NCBI RefSeq assembly: GCF_003130405.1
Contig: NZ_QEAS01000003.1
Coordinates: forward strand, 231,666-264,488
Length of the DNA stretch: 32,823 nucleotides
Direction: 5' to 3'
Source of the DNA: Pararcticibacter amylolyticus
Lineage (GTDB): Bacteria; Bacteroidota; Bacteroidia; Sphingobacteriales; Sphingobacteriaceae
Numbering within the stretch: the first letter of the stretch is position 1; each line of letters begins with the position of its first letter. The translations under genes were made by a program, and so were the position numbers. The notes beneath the pieces are model-generated. The model saw only the letters and a program-made list of their open reading frames with translations, did not search any database and was not told where the DNA came from. Below are positions 18,472 through 26,336 of this stretch, one piece after another.

Positions 18472-19311
18472 ATGAACACCAAAAAAGTATGGTTTGTAAC
18501 CGGTGCATCAAAGGGGCTGGGACTTTCATTAGTGAAAAAACTCATCGCGAATGGGTATGAAGTCGCTGCAACAAGCAGAAGATCCCAGAACTTAATTGAA
18601 GCAGTCGGAACATTTGACGAACAACAGTTTTTACCGTTGGAAGTAGATTTAAAGAGCGAAACATCCATCAGCGATGCAGTAGAAAAAACGATAACCCATT
18701 TCGGAAAGATAGACGTTCTGGTAAATAATGCCGGATACGGAATCGGTGGAGCAGTTGAAGAACTAAATCAAGACGAAATCTCCAACAGTTTTGATATCAA
18801 TGTATTTGCAGTAATCAGAACAATCCAGGCTGTAATGCCCTTTTTCAGAGAACAAAAATCGGGCAACATCATCAATATCTCTTCTATCGCAGGTTTCGCC
18901 GCTGGAACAGGTTGGGCGATGTATGCATCAACAAAATATGCGGTGATGGGACTTTCCGAAGTGATGGCAGACGATGTGAAAGAGTTCGGCATAAAAGTTA
19001 CAGTCGTGGCACCGGGTGCTTTCCGAACAGAATTCCTGGAAGATAGCTCTTTAGTTTTCGCCAAAAAGAAAATCGATGAATATCAGGCCATCAGAACTTC
19101 ACATAAAAAATATGCAACGATGAACGGAACACAAATAGGAAATCCCGAAAAATGCGCAGATGTTCTTATCGGTTTGGCAGAAAATCCCAACCCGCCTGTG
19201 AGATTGTATCTGGGAAGCGACTCCTATAATCGTGCAACAGCAAAAATCAACCTGCTTTCCGAAGAATTAGAAAGCAACAAAAGCCTTTCCTTCTCTACAG
19301 ACTTTGAATAA
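18472..19311 (+). CDS. SDR-family oxidoreductase (first)
   Basis: 279 residues, classical short-chain dehydrogenase/reductase with a Rossmann fold. Cofactor motif TGASKGLG (10-17), NNAGYG (86-90 region), catalytic S138, Y151 and K155 (YASTKYAV). The basic residues after beta-strand 2 (SRRSQN) suggest NADP(H). The ATG at 18472 is used; a longer reading from 18424 runs over the promoter box and is unlikely. Substrate unknown. Placed downstream of an AraC regulator in the same direction. Confidence 0.93.
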   Translation: MNTKKVWFVTGASKGLGLSLVKKLIANGYEVAATSRRSQNLIEAVGTFDEQQFLPLEVDLKSETSISDAVEKTITHFGKIDVLVNNAGYGIGGAVEELNQDEISNSFDINVFAVIRTIQAVMPFFREQKSGNIINISSIAGFAAGTGWAMYASTKYAVMGLSEVMADDVKEFGIKVTVVAPGAFRTEFLEDSSLVFAKKKIDEYQAIRTSHKKYATMNGTQIGNPEKCADVLIGLAENPNPPVRLYLGSDSYNRATAKINLLSEELESNKSLSFSTDFE

Positions 19312-19380
19312 AAGAATGTGGAAAATACAATAAATAGAACACCACATCTGTTACCTGACAGAAGAACTGTCATTACCGAA

Positions 19381-19421
19381 AAAGAACGGCACTAACTTTA
19401 GCTGTTAGTGCCGTTTCTTTT
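19381..19421. terminator. Terminator after the first SDR
   Basis: A strong hairpin: AAAGAACGGCACTAAC pairs with GTTAGTGCCGTTTCTTTT around a seven-base loop, with one bulged base. A-run and T-run on either side make it usable on both strands. Confidence 0.88.
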
Positions 19422-19513
19422 GGCCGGTTACAGTCATTTGGTTACAAGTTCAGGCGTTATAGTTACAAAACATATGCCCCCTGCTAAGATCTTTGTCCTT
19501 TAAATTATAAGAG

Positions 19514-20314
19514 ATGAAAACAACTTTGATTACCGGTGCATCAGGGGGCATTGGAGAAGCAATTGCAAAACGCCTGGCCGAAAAGAAAGAGAACCTGACA
19601 CTGGTCGCCAGAAATGAAACTAAACTGAAGCTTTTGAGTCAGGAATTATCGCAAAAGTACAATGTGAATGTTGACTTCATTGCAGCAGATCTCTTCGACC
19701 CGCAAGCCCCCGAAGCCATATACCAGGAATGCAGACACCGCGAACTTGAAGTAAGCAGTCTGATCAATAATGCAGGTATGGGGTCAGGTGGTGAATTTGC
19801 CGGGGCAGATCTAAAGAACCTTGAGAATATGTTGCAACTGAACAATGGAGCACTTGTAAGCCTCACCCACTTATTCATGCAGGATATGCTAAAACAGAAA
19901 GCAGGGACGATCGTCAACATGGGCTCACTGATCTCATTTGCGCCTGTACCGTACATGGCGCTTTATGGAGCAAGTAAAGCGTTTGTCCGCTTTTTATCCC
20001 AGGCTTTATACGAAGAATGCAAACCTTATGGCGTGCATGTCATGTTTTTTGCACCAGGCCTTACTTCCACTAACTTTATGGAAGCGGCAGCGTTAAAAAA
20101 TGAAACGGGTGATGCATTGATCGCCGGAGCACCTACCCAAACGGCAGACCAGGTGGCTGAGGAGTTCATCAATGCTTATTATGAGAGAAAACGGGCTGCG
20201 GTATCAGGGCGGATGAACCGTTTCGCAGTGAAATTGCTCACCCTGGTACCCAATTCGGTGATCGCGGCAAGCTCTGCCAGGACTTTTAAAAAACGTACGA
20301 ACCAAAAAGGTTAA
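19514..20314 (+). CDS. SDR-family oxidoreductase (second)
   Basis: 266 residues, classical SDR. Cofactor motif TGASGGIG (7-14), VARNET after beta-strand 2 (Arg favouring NADP), NNAGMG (85-90), catalytic S138, Y151, K155 (YGASKAFV). The C-terminal region (RAAVSGRMNRFAVKLLTLVPNS) resembles the acyl-substrate, membrane-peripheral SDRs (YqjQ/DltE-like). It forms an operon with the AraC gene that begins only three bases after its stop. Substrate unknown. Confidence 0.92.
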   Translation: MKTTLITGASGGIGEAIAKRLAEKKENLTLVARNETKLKLLSQELSQKYNVNVDFIAADLFDPQAPEAIYQECRHRELEVSSLINNAGMGSGGEFAGADLKNLENMLQLNNGALVSLTHLFMQDMLKQKAGTIVNMGSLISFAPVPYMALYGASKAFVRFLSQALYEECKPYGVHVMFFAPGLTSTNFMEAAALKNETGDALIAGAPTQTADQVAEEFINAYYERKRAAVSGRMNRFAVKLLTLVPNSVIAASSARTFKKRTNQKG

Positions 20315-20317
20315 CTT

Positions 20318-21235
20318 ATGAAGAATAACAGCAGACCGCATTTACATATTGATTCATTAACTGAATTACATAAGCAGTTAGGTTTTGCCCCACCGAAACA
20401 CCCGCTGTTTACCGTTCTCCAGTTTAAGAATTTTCCGGTAATTGAATTTGAAGACGGTGTAAAGCTCAGTGCAGATTTTTACCAGATCACCTTCAAGAAG
20501 GGTTGTTGCAATAAGATAATCTACGGCCAGTCCGGGTTCGATTTTGATGAAGGCGTATTATCCTTTTTCGCACCAAAACAAACTTTTATCAAGGATGGTG
20601 AAGTTATCCCGCCCGGCGGATTTTTGATCATGATCCATCCTGATTATATCAAAGGGACATCGCTGCAGACCAGGATCAGGTCGTATAGTTTTTTCGACTA
20701 TGCAGTAACCGAATCTTTGATCCTGTCTGAGGAGGAAGAAGCATTCATTGAACATCTTTTCTTGCAGATCGAAAAGGAGTCCTTAAGGCCTATAGACAAG
20801 CATAGCCAGGATGTGATCATTTCCAGTCTTGAACTGCTGCTGACCTACGCTGACCGCTTTTATACGCGGCAGTTCCTAACGCGCAAACCAAAATACACTA
20901 CCCTTCTGGCCAAATTTGAAAAGTACCTTGACGACCTTATACACACCGGTGCCATTCCGGAACATGGCGTGCCGAATGTAGCAGCAATAGCAGCCAAATT
21001 CAACCTTACGCCTAAATATTTCAGCGATCTGATCAGACAGCATACCGGGCGTTCCGCGCAACAGCATATTCACGACAAGCTGATAGAAGCCGCAAAAGAA
21101 AAATTATCCGGCACAGCATTATCCGTCAGCGAAATTGCCTTTCTGCTCGGCTTTGAACACTCGCAGTCGTTCAGCAGGCTTTTTAAATTAAAAACCAGCT
21201 TTACGCCATCAGAATATCGCGGTACGTTGAACTGA
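20318..21235 (+). CDS. AraC-family transcriptional regulator (second)
   Basis: 305 residues. N-terminal ligand-sensing half (about 40-190), C-terminal double HTH (about 205-300: AIAAKFNLTPKYFSDLIRQHTG, then VSEIAFLLGFEHSQSFSRLFKLK). The start lies three bases after the SDR stop, so it is translationally coupled and probably autoregulates the pair. This group is the type commonly found beside SDR genes in Bacteroidota. Its inducer is not known. Confidence 0.93.
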   Translation: MKNNSRPHLHIDSLTELHKQLGFAPPKHPLFTVLQFKNFPVIEFEDGVKLSADFYQITFKKGCCNKIIYGQSGFDFDEGVLSFFAPKQTFIKDGEVIPPGGFLIMIHPDYIKGTSLQTRIRSYSFFDYAVTESLILSEEEEAFIEHLFLQIEKESLRPIDKHSQDVIISSLELLLTYADRFYTRQFLTRKPKYTTLLAKFEKYLDDLIHTGAIPEHGVPNVAAIAAKFNLTPKYFSDLIRQHTGRSAQQHIHDKLIEAAKEKLSGTALSVSEIAFLLGFEHSQSFSRLFKLKTSFTPSEYRGTLN

Positions 21236-21252
21236 TCAGATAGCAGACAGAA

Positions 21253-22113
21253 TTACAATAATTCACCCATTCCAAACACCGTCAAACCTTTGGCAAATTG
21301 TTCGTCTATAGCCTTGTTCGCGGCTTCAATGTATTCACCGGTTATCGGGTCAACCACGGTTCGTAATGGCCGGGTGCCTTTCGGGGCACCGATAAGTTTT
21401 ACGATGGCATCGGCAACGTCCTGCGGATTAGGATTTTTGGCCTGCATCTCTCCGCCCAATGCGGCTACCATTTTGTTGGGTATACCGGCAATGGCGCTGT
21501 ATCCCTCAAATACTCCCTGATCTGATGCGGGATTGTTCTTTTGTTGCATTTCGGTAGGGAAAGCGCCCGGCTCCACAATGGCTACATCAATACCTAAACG
21601 CTTTACCTCATAATGCAGGCCCTCGCTTATTCCCTCCAGCGCAAATTTGGAGGCCGCATAAATGGTAGCGAAAGGGAATGATACCCGCCCAAAGCCGCTG
21701 GTCACATTAATGATCAGACCGTCGGCTTGTTTTCGCATGGCAGGCAGCACCTGTTTAATCATTCGCCAAGGGGCGTAAACGTTGATGTCAAAAGTAGTGT
21801 GCACATCGGCAGTGGTAAAGCTCTCAGCCACACCGGTCATGGCATAACCGGCGTTGTTCACCAGCACATCAATAGTACCTTCTTTGGCTAAAATGGTGTC
21901 AACGGCCTGTTTAACGCTCTCGTCGTCGGTCAGGGTGACGTCCAAAACGGTCACGTTCTCAACTGTCGAAAGGGCCTGGGCTTTATCGGCATTACGGCCT
22001 CGCGTATCGCGCATGGTGGCGTATACCTGGTGTCCTAAGGCTGCTACACTGTGGGCCGTAAGCCAGCCAAAACCACTGTTTGTTCCGGTTATCAATACGA
22101 TCTTTTTGCTCAT
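21253..22113 (-). CDS. SDR-family oxidoreductase (third)
   Basis: 286 residues from the ATG at 22111-22113. A longer open frame to 22326 runs backwards through the Crp/Fnr gene and is an artefact. Cofactor motif TGTNSGFG (9-16), NNAGYA (86-91), catalytic S139, Y152, K156 (YAASKFAL). No obvious cofactor preference. It lies downstream of the Crp/Fnr gene with a 79-base gap holding the TTTACCATTTGGTAAA operator 56 bases before its start, so it should be controlled by that regulator. Substrate unknown. Confidence 0.93.
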   Translation of the reverse strand: MSKKIVLITGTNSGFGWLTAHSVAALGHQVYATMRDTRGRNADKAQALSTVENVTVLDVTLTDDESVKQAVDTILAKEGTIDVLVNNAGYAMTGVAESFTTADVHTTFDINVYAPWRMIKQVLPAMRKQADGLIINVTSGFGRVSFPFATIYAASKFALEGISEGLHYEVKRLGIDVAIVEPGAFPTEMQQKNNPASDQGVFEGYSAIAGIPNKMVAALGGEMQAKNPNPQDVADAIVKLIGAPKGTRPLRTVVDPITGEYIEAANKAIDEQFAKGLTVFGMGELL

Positions 22114-22168
22114 CTTATTATATTGTTTAATTGAATAAGCAAATGTTGAAAATGGCAACAGGAAAACA

Positions 22169-22184
22169 TTTACCATTTGGTAAA
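22169..22184. promoter_or_regulatory. Operator before the third SDR
   Basis: TTTACCATTTGGTAAA, a palindrome with seven-base arms TTTACCA / TGGTAAA and a TT centre. It has the same arms as the site before the Crp/Fnr gene. It lies eight bases past the regulator's stop codon and 56 before the SDR start. Confidence 0.7.
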
Positions 22185-22192
22185 AAGTACAC

Positions 22193-22762
22193 TTAACGGA
22201 TATTACGGCGGATACGGCTGAGAGATTGCTGAGTGATGCCCAGGTACGAAGCCACGTACGAAAGCGGAATGCGGTTGATAAGGTTCGGGAAGCTTTCGAT
22301 AAATGAAAGATAACGCGTGGTGGCATTTTCAGAAACCAGCGGACTGCGCCGCTCCATGGCCAGCGTAAGGCATTTTTTTACCATATTGGCCTTCATCATC
22401 TCCCAGCCGACAATAGTGTTGGAGATATCGTCCCAGGACTTTTTGCTAAAAACAAGCACCTTACAGTCAGTAACAGCCTGTACATATTCGGAGGCTACTA
22501 TCTGCGATTCGAATTTTTGATTATCGACTACAAAATTGCCTTCGTCCACAAAATAATTGGTGATCTCCTCTCCCCTGTTGTTATAATAACAAAAACGGAA
22601 CACGCCTTCCAATACGAACGCCACATACCTGGGCACCTTCCCCGCTTCCGACAAGTAGTCGTCTTTCTTTAATTCGAGCGTTTCGACCTTGCTCAGCAAA
22701 AACTCGATCTGCTGTTTATTCAGGTCTCCAAATTGCAGGATAAGATCTATTAGTGCTTCCAT
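22193..22762 (-). CDS. Crp/Fnr-family transcriptional regulator
   Basis: 189 residues. Cyclic-nucleotide-binding-like beta roll (about 20-115: VPRYVAFVLEGVFRFCYYNNRGEE) and a C-terminal winged HTH ending in SYVASYLGITQQSLSRIRRNI. Its size and abrupt C terminus right after the recognition helix are typical of Bacteroidota Crp/Fnr relatives. No Cys cluster for an iron-sulfur centre is visible, so it is not an Fnr-type oxygen sensor. A palindromic operator lies 34 bases before its start; autoregulation is expected. Confidence 0.92.
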   Translation of the reverse strand: MEALIDLILQFGDLNKQQIEFLLSKVETLELKKDDYLSEAGKVPRYVAFVLEGVFRFCYYNNRGEEITNYFVDEGNFVVDNQKFESQIVASEYVQAVTDCKVLVFSKKSWDDISNTIVGWEMMKANMVKKCLTLAMERRSPLVSENATTRYLSFIESFPNLINRIPLSYVASYLGITQQSLSRIRRNIR

Positions 22763-22795
22763 CTCTTAAAGATACTACACGGTGCGGAGCTTCTG

Positions 22796-22811
22796 TTTAC
22801 CATATGGTAAA
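22796..22811. promoter_or_regulatory. Operator before the Crp/Fnr gene
   Basis: TTTACCATATGGTAAA, a perfect 16-base palindrome. Downstream on the minus strand a TATCTTTA box resembles the -7 element, so the palindrome overlaps where the -33 box would be, which favours repression of the gene by its own product. Confidence 0.72.
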
Positions 22812-22837
22812 AAATGAGGTGAGGCGGATAAATGTGA

Positions 22838-22927
22838 TCAAAGCCACCTCCATGGTCCAAGCCTGGCAATGTCCTCATTTGTAATATCTATATATCTTTC
22901 AAACTGTTCTCGCAGAATTTTACTCAT
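22838..22927 (-). pseudogene. Short fragment resembling a Crp/Fnr N terminus
   Basis: A 29-codon frame starting MSKILREQFERYIDIT and ending early. The pattern of residues matches the first helix of Crp/Fnr proteins, but the rest of the protein is absent. It could be a remnant of a second regulator gene next to the intact one. Evidence is only resemblance over a short stretch. Confidence 0.3.
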
Positions 22928-22935
22928 CCCTATAT

Positions 22936-23055
22936 TCAACTTAGGTCCTTCCTAACCTTATCAATGCTGTCAATAAAGTCTTGTGCGGCTTCAACAAAGT
23001 TACGAAATAAAGAATGTTGAGTATTTTGTTTGATTTTGAAATCATTTCTGTTCAC
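22936..23055 (-). pseudogene. Possible small ORF or gene remnant after the MFS gene
   Basis: A 39-codon frame beginning with GTG inside the end of the MFS gene (4-base-type overlap region) and ending KVRKDLS. The composition is protein-like (NFVEAAQDFIDSIDKVRKD) and it may be the tail of a lost gene. No family recognised. Confidence 0.25.
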
Positions 23056-24436
23056 TTTTTATATTTAACCTATGTTCATGGACAAGGGTTTTGATCAGAA
23101 GCAGCATCAGAAGGAAAGAAGCGAAAAGAAAGGTGATCTTCAGTCCAAATAACATTTTTCCGGATTGGGTTACTGCTTCAGGGGAATGTTTTGCTGCCAT
23201 CATAAATAGCGCACTCATTAGCGAAGCCCCGGTAATAAGCCCTATATTGCGGGATAAATTCAGAACGCCTGAAACAGCACCCAATTGCTTTTCACCTGCC
23301 GCCGACATTACAGAAGTATTGTTGGCTGACTGGAACAACTGATACCCTGGTGTTAGCAGCACAATGCCGCCAGCGTAACCTATCCATCCAAAAATACCCG
23401 GCAGCATGGCTAAGCATAGCGCCCCGGTAAGCAGCAAAACCAAACTTATTTTCATCGTTAGCTCATCACCAATTTTATCTACAATCTTCCCTGAGGGAAC
23501 GCCGGTAAGGATAGAAATAACCGGCCCTATGGACATTATTCCGCCCACCACGCTACTACTGAATCCTAAGCCCGATGCAAGGAAAAAGGGCCCGACAATC
23601 AGTGTAGTCATCATCAGGCAGGAAACAACTAAATTCCTCCGCAATGAACCCATCAGGAGTTTATTTTTACTTATACCTGCATCTATCAGAGGATGTGTCC
23701 TCTGCTTCTGAACGAAAAAAAATAGCATTCCCAAAAGAAGTGATACCAAAAGCAACAGAAGCGTCTGGATACTGAAACGTTCTTTATTGATGGTCATCGC
23801 CAGCGCATAACTTCCCACGGAAAGCGAGAGCAGTAGTATATCTGCAAAATGAATCCTTTGTTCCGGTTTGCATATAGGTTTCTCTTTCTTTATAAAGCGT
23901 ATTGCCAGAAAAAAAGCCGCTATTCCCAGAATCGTAAGCACAACAAAAATAGAAGGCCATCTGAAACGGGATAATAACAATCCCCCCGCCGAAGGCCCCA
24001 GCGCTGTTCCAAGGGCAGACATTGTACCCAGGAGCCCCATTGCGGTTCCTGTTTTCTCCTTTGTTATATTTCTTTTAACCATTGCCATACTTACAGCCGA
24101 CAATACAGCAGCGCCTGTTCCCTGCAATGCCCTCATCACAATCAGTAACCCAATGCTGGAAACAAACGCCGCCACCAGTGAAGAAAACGTAAATGCGATT
24201 ATTCCGGCAAGCAATGTATTTTGATAACCATATTGGTCTGCCAGCTTGCCGGCAATGGCAACAAATGCAGTAATGGTGAGCAGGTAAGCAATAACTACCC
24301 ATTGAACAGACTGGAAACTTGCAGAAAAAGTAATGGTTAAAGATGGAAGTGCAATATTGACAATACTGGTTCCTAATGAAGCTAATAATACACAAAGTGA
24401 GATTGCCGCCAACAATCCTCTGTCATTGTATTTCAT
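23042..24436 (-). CDS. MFS multidrug efflux transporter (DHA2-type)
   Basis: 464 residues, about 14 predicted membrane helices, the number typical of the DHA2 (EmrB/QacA) drug:proton antiporters. Motif A, GKLADQYGYQNTLLAG, lies between helices 2 and 3; motif C, GTALGPSAGGLL, sits in helix 5. The longest hydrophilic stretch is the central loop around KKEKPICKPEQR. Likely exports hydrophobic drugs or metabolites from the cytoplasm. It follows a small secreted-type ORF by 12 bases and the upstream AraC gene by 195, and is probably induced by that regulator. Confidence 0.9.
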   Translation of the reverse strand: MKYNDRGLLAAISLCVLLASLGTSIVNIALPSLTITFSASFQSVQWVVIAYLLTITAFVAIAGKLADQYGYQNTLLAGIIAFTFSSLVAAFVSSIGLLIVMRALQGTGAAVLSAVSMAMVKRNITKEKTGTAMGLLGTMSALGTALGPSAGGLLLSRFRWPSIFVVLTILGIAAFFLAIRFIKKEKPICKPEQRIHFADILLLSLSVGSYALAMTINKERFSIQTLLLLLVSLLLGMLFFFVQKQRTHPLIDAGISKNKLLMGSLRRNLVVSCLMMTTLIVGPFFLASGLGFSSSVVGGIMSIGPVISILTGVPSGKIVDKIGDELTMKISLVLLLTGALCLAMLPGIFGWIGYAGGIVLLTPGYQLFQSANNTSVMSAAGEKQLGAVSGVLNLSRNIGLITGASLMSALFMMAAKHSPEAVTQSGKMLFGLKITFLFASFLLMLLLIKTLVHEHRLNIKSEQK

Positions 24437-24448
24437 ATACCGTACTTT

Positions 24449-24553
24449 TTAAGGTAGTTGCACTTCTTTTGCTGTTACCCAGGCGCTGCAACCACTTCTG
24501 TCCATAAAACACAACAGGCACGCCGTCAGCAGTATTTTGAATGTTGTTTTCAT
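24449..24553 (-). CDS. Small ORF with signal-peptide-like start
   Basis: 34 residues: MKTTFKILLTACLLCFMDRS then a short tail. The first 16 residues look like a signal sequence, with Cys at positions typical of lipoproteins, but the rest is too short for a mature protein. It lies 15 bases downstream of a perfect promoter box and 12 before the MFS ATG, so it could be a leader peptide or the truncated start of a lost gene. Confidence 0.35.
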   Translation of the reverse strand: MKTTFKILLTACLLCFMDRSGCSAWVTAKEVQLP

Positions 24554-24574
24554 CCATTTTGCATATCATGGTTG

Positions 24575-24582
24575 CAAAGGTA
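24575..24582 (-). promoter_or_regulatory. -7 promoter box of the MFS transcription unit
   Basis: On the minus strand this reads TACCTTTG, a perfect TAnnTTTG match. It lies upstream of the small ORF and MFS gene and just past the AraC gene's stop. Confidence 0.55.
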
Positions 24583-24631
24583 TTATTGGGCACAATCCCG
24601 GTAATAGGACAAAAATAAAGTTGTGTGGGAC

Positions 24632-25495
24632 TTATTTAAAGTTGTTCCTGAACGCCTCAGGAGAATAGCCGGTGTGCTTCTTAAAGAAACGGATAAAATA
24701 GGAGATGTCTTCATAACCGAGGTGCAGAGAGATTTGACTTACCTGATTGGTTGTGCCCAAAAGATAGCGTTTTGCTTCGAGCAGGATATATTCGGTAATG
24801 AGCTCTGAACCCGATTTACCTAAAGCTCTTTTTGAAAGGGTATTTAACTGGTAGGTAGTTAAGTTCATCCTCTCTGCATACCAAAAAATCTGCTTATGGT
24901 CTGAAACATGATCAGCTATCAACGCTTTAAATTCTTCTAAACGCTCTGATTGATAAGACTTTCTTCCGTCAGTTACATCTGTCAAAGAATGAACCTGCCT
25001 TAATAATTCCACAAAAAGCAACTGAACATTTATTTGTATGGCATATTCATACCTGTATTTTTTCTCAGATATCTCCCGTAATATGGCAGTCATTAAAGAT
25101 GATATTCTTTCAAAAGCTTCGGGTTCAGTCTGATAGTAGCTTCTCTGGCAGATCTTCTTTAGTGTTTGTTTTGTTGTAATATCATAACTTAAACAAAATT
25201 CATCCGTAAACTGTAAAAGATAACCCTTGCAATTTGAGTTTAGTGTCAGCTTGTGTACTTGTCCCGGACGCATCAGGTAAATACTCCGGGCAACGAATGG
25301 ATAAGATATAAAATCAATAGTATGTTCCCCGGTACCATTTTCTATAATGAGCAGGAAGTAGAAACCGTGCCTGTGCAGATCCTGTACCATATCCCTGCCA
25401 GACAATAGTTCACATAAATCCCAAATGATAAATTCCCCGGATGTGTCGGGTTCTTTTATACTGGAATGAATATTTCTTACAGGTATTAGTTTCAT
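24632..25495 (-). CDS. AraC-family transcriptional regulator (third)
   Basis: 287 residues. N-terminal cupin half (about 30-150), with the HRHGFYFLLIIENGTGEHTID strand pair and YLMRPGQVHKL typical of AraC sensor domains; C-terminal double HTH (about 190-287) ending FIRFFKKHTGYSPEAFRNNFK. It lies upstream of and in the same direction as the MFS pump, so is its probable activator. A perfect -7 box (TAAATTTG on the minus strand, 25523-25530) precedes it. Confidence 0.92.
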   Translation of the reverse strand: MKLIPVRNIHSSIKEPDTSGEFIIWDLCELLSGRDMVQDLHRHGFYFLLIIENGTGEHTIDFISYPFVARSIYLMRPGQVHKLTLNSNCKGYLLQFTDEFCLSYDITTKQTLKKICQRSYYQTEPEAFERISSLMTAILREISEKKYRYEYAIQINVQLLFVELLRQVHSLTDVTDGRKSYQSERLEEFKALIADHVSDHKQIFWYAERMNLTTYQLNTLSKRALGKSGSELITEYILLEAKRYLLGTTNQVSQISLHLGYEDISYFIRFFKKHTGYSPEAFRNNFK

Positions 25496-25522
25496 TATAG
25501 TGGATACTCGTTACATCGACTA

Positions 25523-25530
25523 CAAATTTA
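25523..25530 (-). promoter_or_regulatory. -7 promoter box of the third AraC gene
   Basis: On the minus strand this reads TAAATTTG, a perfect TAnnTTTG match, 28 bases before the ATG. No TTTG is found at the expected -33 spacing. Confidence 0.5.
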
Positions 25531-25765
25531 ATTAATATAGTTGTCCGCCGCTTTATCCAATTCTTAGCTTACTATTTTAATGTAAGCCTCTCTATTACCG
25601 ATACCTGCCTCCGGTTCTGAGAGAATCATTTAACCAGGCATTAACTTAAAAGTGAGGATATATAGATGCCTTGAGCTTCTTTTCTTTATAATAGCCGCTA
25701 CCTATATATGATTTTGTTTTACTTGGAACTTTGTATTAATTACTTTTAACTGGTTTATATTGCTT

Positions 25766-25792
25766 TTGGAGCTCACCGTAGGTTACTGAAAA
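25766..25792 (+). repeat. Left 27-bp direct repeat of the arsenic island
   Basis: Pattern TTGGAGSTYAYYG, NN, AGGTYAYYGAAA; each copy contains two direct half-sites (GGAGSTYAYYG and NAGGTYAYYG). The TATTGCTTTTGGAG lead-in is shared with the copy at 28837. Resembles arm-type integrase binding sites. See the findings. Confidence 0.6.
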
Positions 25793-25939
25793 TATTAAGT
25801 CCCCCATACCAGTCCAATATCTAAACCAGTATTAATCACAACGCCCGTTTCCCGTAGAAACATTCAGAACCGCGGGAAGCTGGAAGAGCGCCTGATCCTT
25901 AGTCAGATAATTTCAGGAAAATCTTTTTTTCACCTTTGT

Positions 25940-25974
25940 TTTGAGTTTATATTTAATCATCGTAATATTGCGAT
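25940..25974 (+). promoter_or_regulatory. arsR promoter with ArsR operator
   Basis: TTTG (25940-25943), exactly 19 bases, TAATATTG (25963-25970): a Bacteroidota promoter with one mismatch. The -7 box lies inside the imperfect palindrome ATCGTAATATTGCGAT (25959-25974), so a bound ArsR would block RNA polymerase. The same core is repeated before arsM. Confidence 0.65.
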
Positions 25975-25987
25975 ATATTATTAAACA

Positions 25988-26320
25988 ATGGGTGCTACTA
26001 AGACAGATTTATTTACCAAAGAGCAAAACGAGATGGCGGCTATGGCTAAAGCTTTGGCACATCCCGCCCGTATTGCTATTCTGCAATACCTGATAAAAAA
26101 GAATGTCTGCATTACCAGCACTTTTGTGGAAGAACTTGGGCTGGCGCAGGCAACCGTGTCTCAGCATCTAAAGGAACTGAAACTGGCCGGTATCATTCAG
26201 GGAAGCATTGAGGGAGCCAGTGTATGCTACTGCATCAATCCTAAAGTATGGAAGCAGTATAAGGCTTTGTTCAATAGCTTCTTTAAAGATGTGAATCCGG
26301 CAGAGCAGGAGTGCTGCTGA
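25988..26320 (+). CDS. arsR: ArsR-family arsenic-responsive repressor
   Basis: 110-residue winged-helix repressor. KALAHPARIAILQYLIKKN, then TFVEELGLAQATVSQHLKELKLAGII (recognition helix and following helix), then the wing GASVCYCINP. Cysteines are at C41, C80, C82 and the C-terminal C109-C110 pair. The E. coli-type CVC in helix 3 is absent, so As(III) is probably bound by another Cys set, perhaps the terminal pair plus another Cys. First gene of the ars operon, under the promoter/operator just upstream. Confidence 0.95.
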   Translation: MGATKTDLFTKEQNEMAAMAKALAHPARIAILQYLIKKNVCITSTFVEELGLAQATVSQHLKELKLAGIIQGSIEGASVCYCINPKVWKQYKALFNSFFKDVNPAEQECC

Positions 26321-26336
26321 TATTTTTTTGCTTTCA

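Larger units (their letters stand above)
25496..25987. other. Intergenic region at the left edge of the arsenic island
   Basis: 492 bases without a gene. It holds, left to right: the -7 box of the AraC gene (25523-25530), an A+T-rich stretch, the left copy of the 27-bp direct repeat (25766-25792), a tRNA-like half (25878-25906) and the arsR promoter with its ArsR-type palindrome (25940-25974). No coding signal. Confidence 0.6.

Noticed and set aside
22114-22326. N-terminal extension of the third SDR to 22326
   Set aside because: It reads backwards through the end of the Crp/Fnr gene and the operator; the conserved SDR sequence begins at the ATG at 22113.
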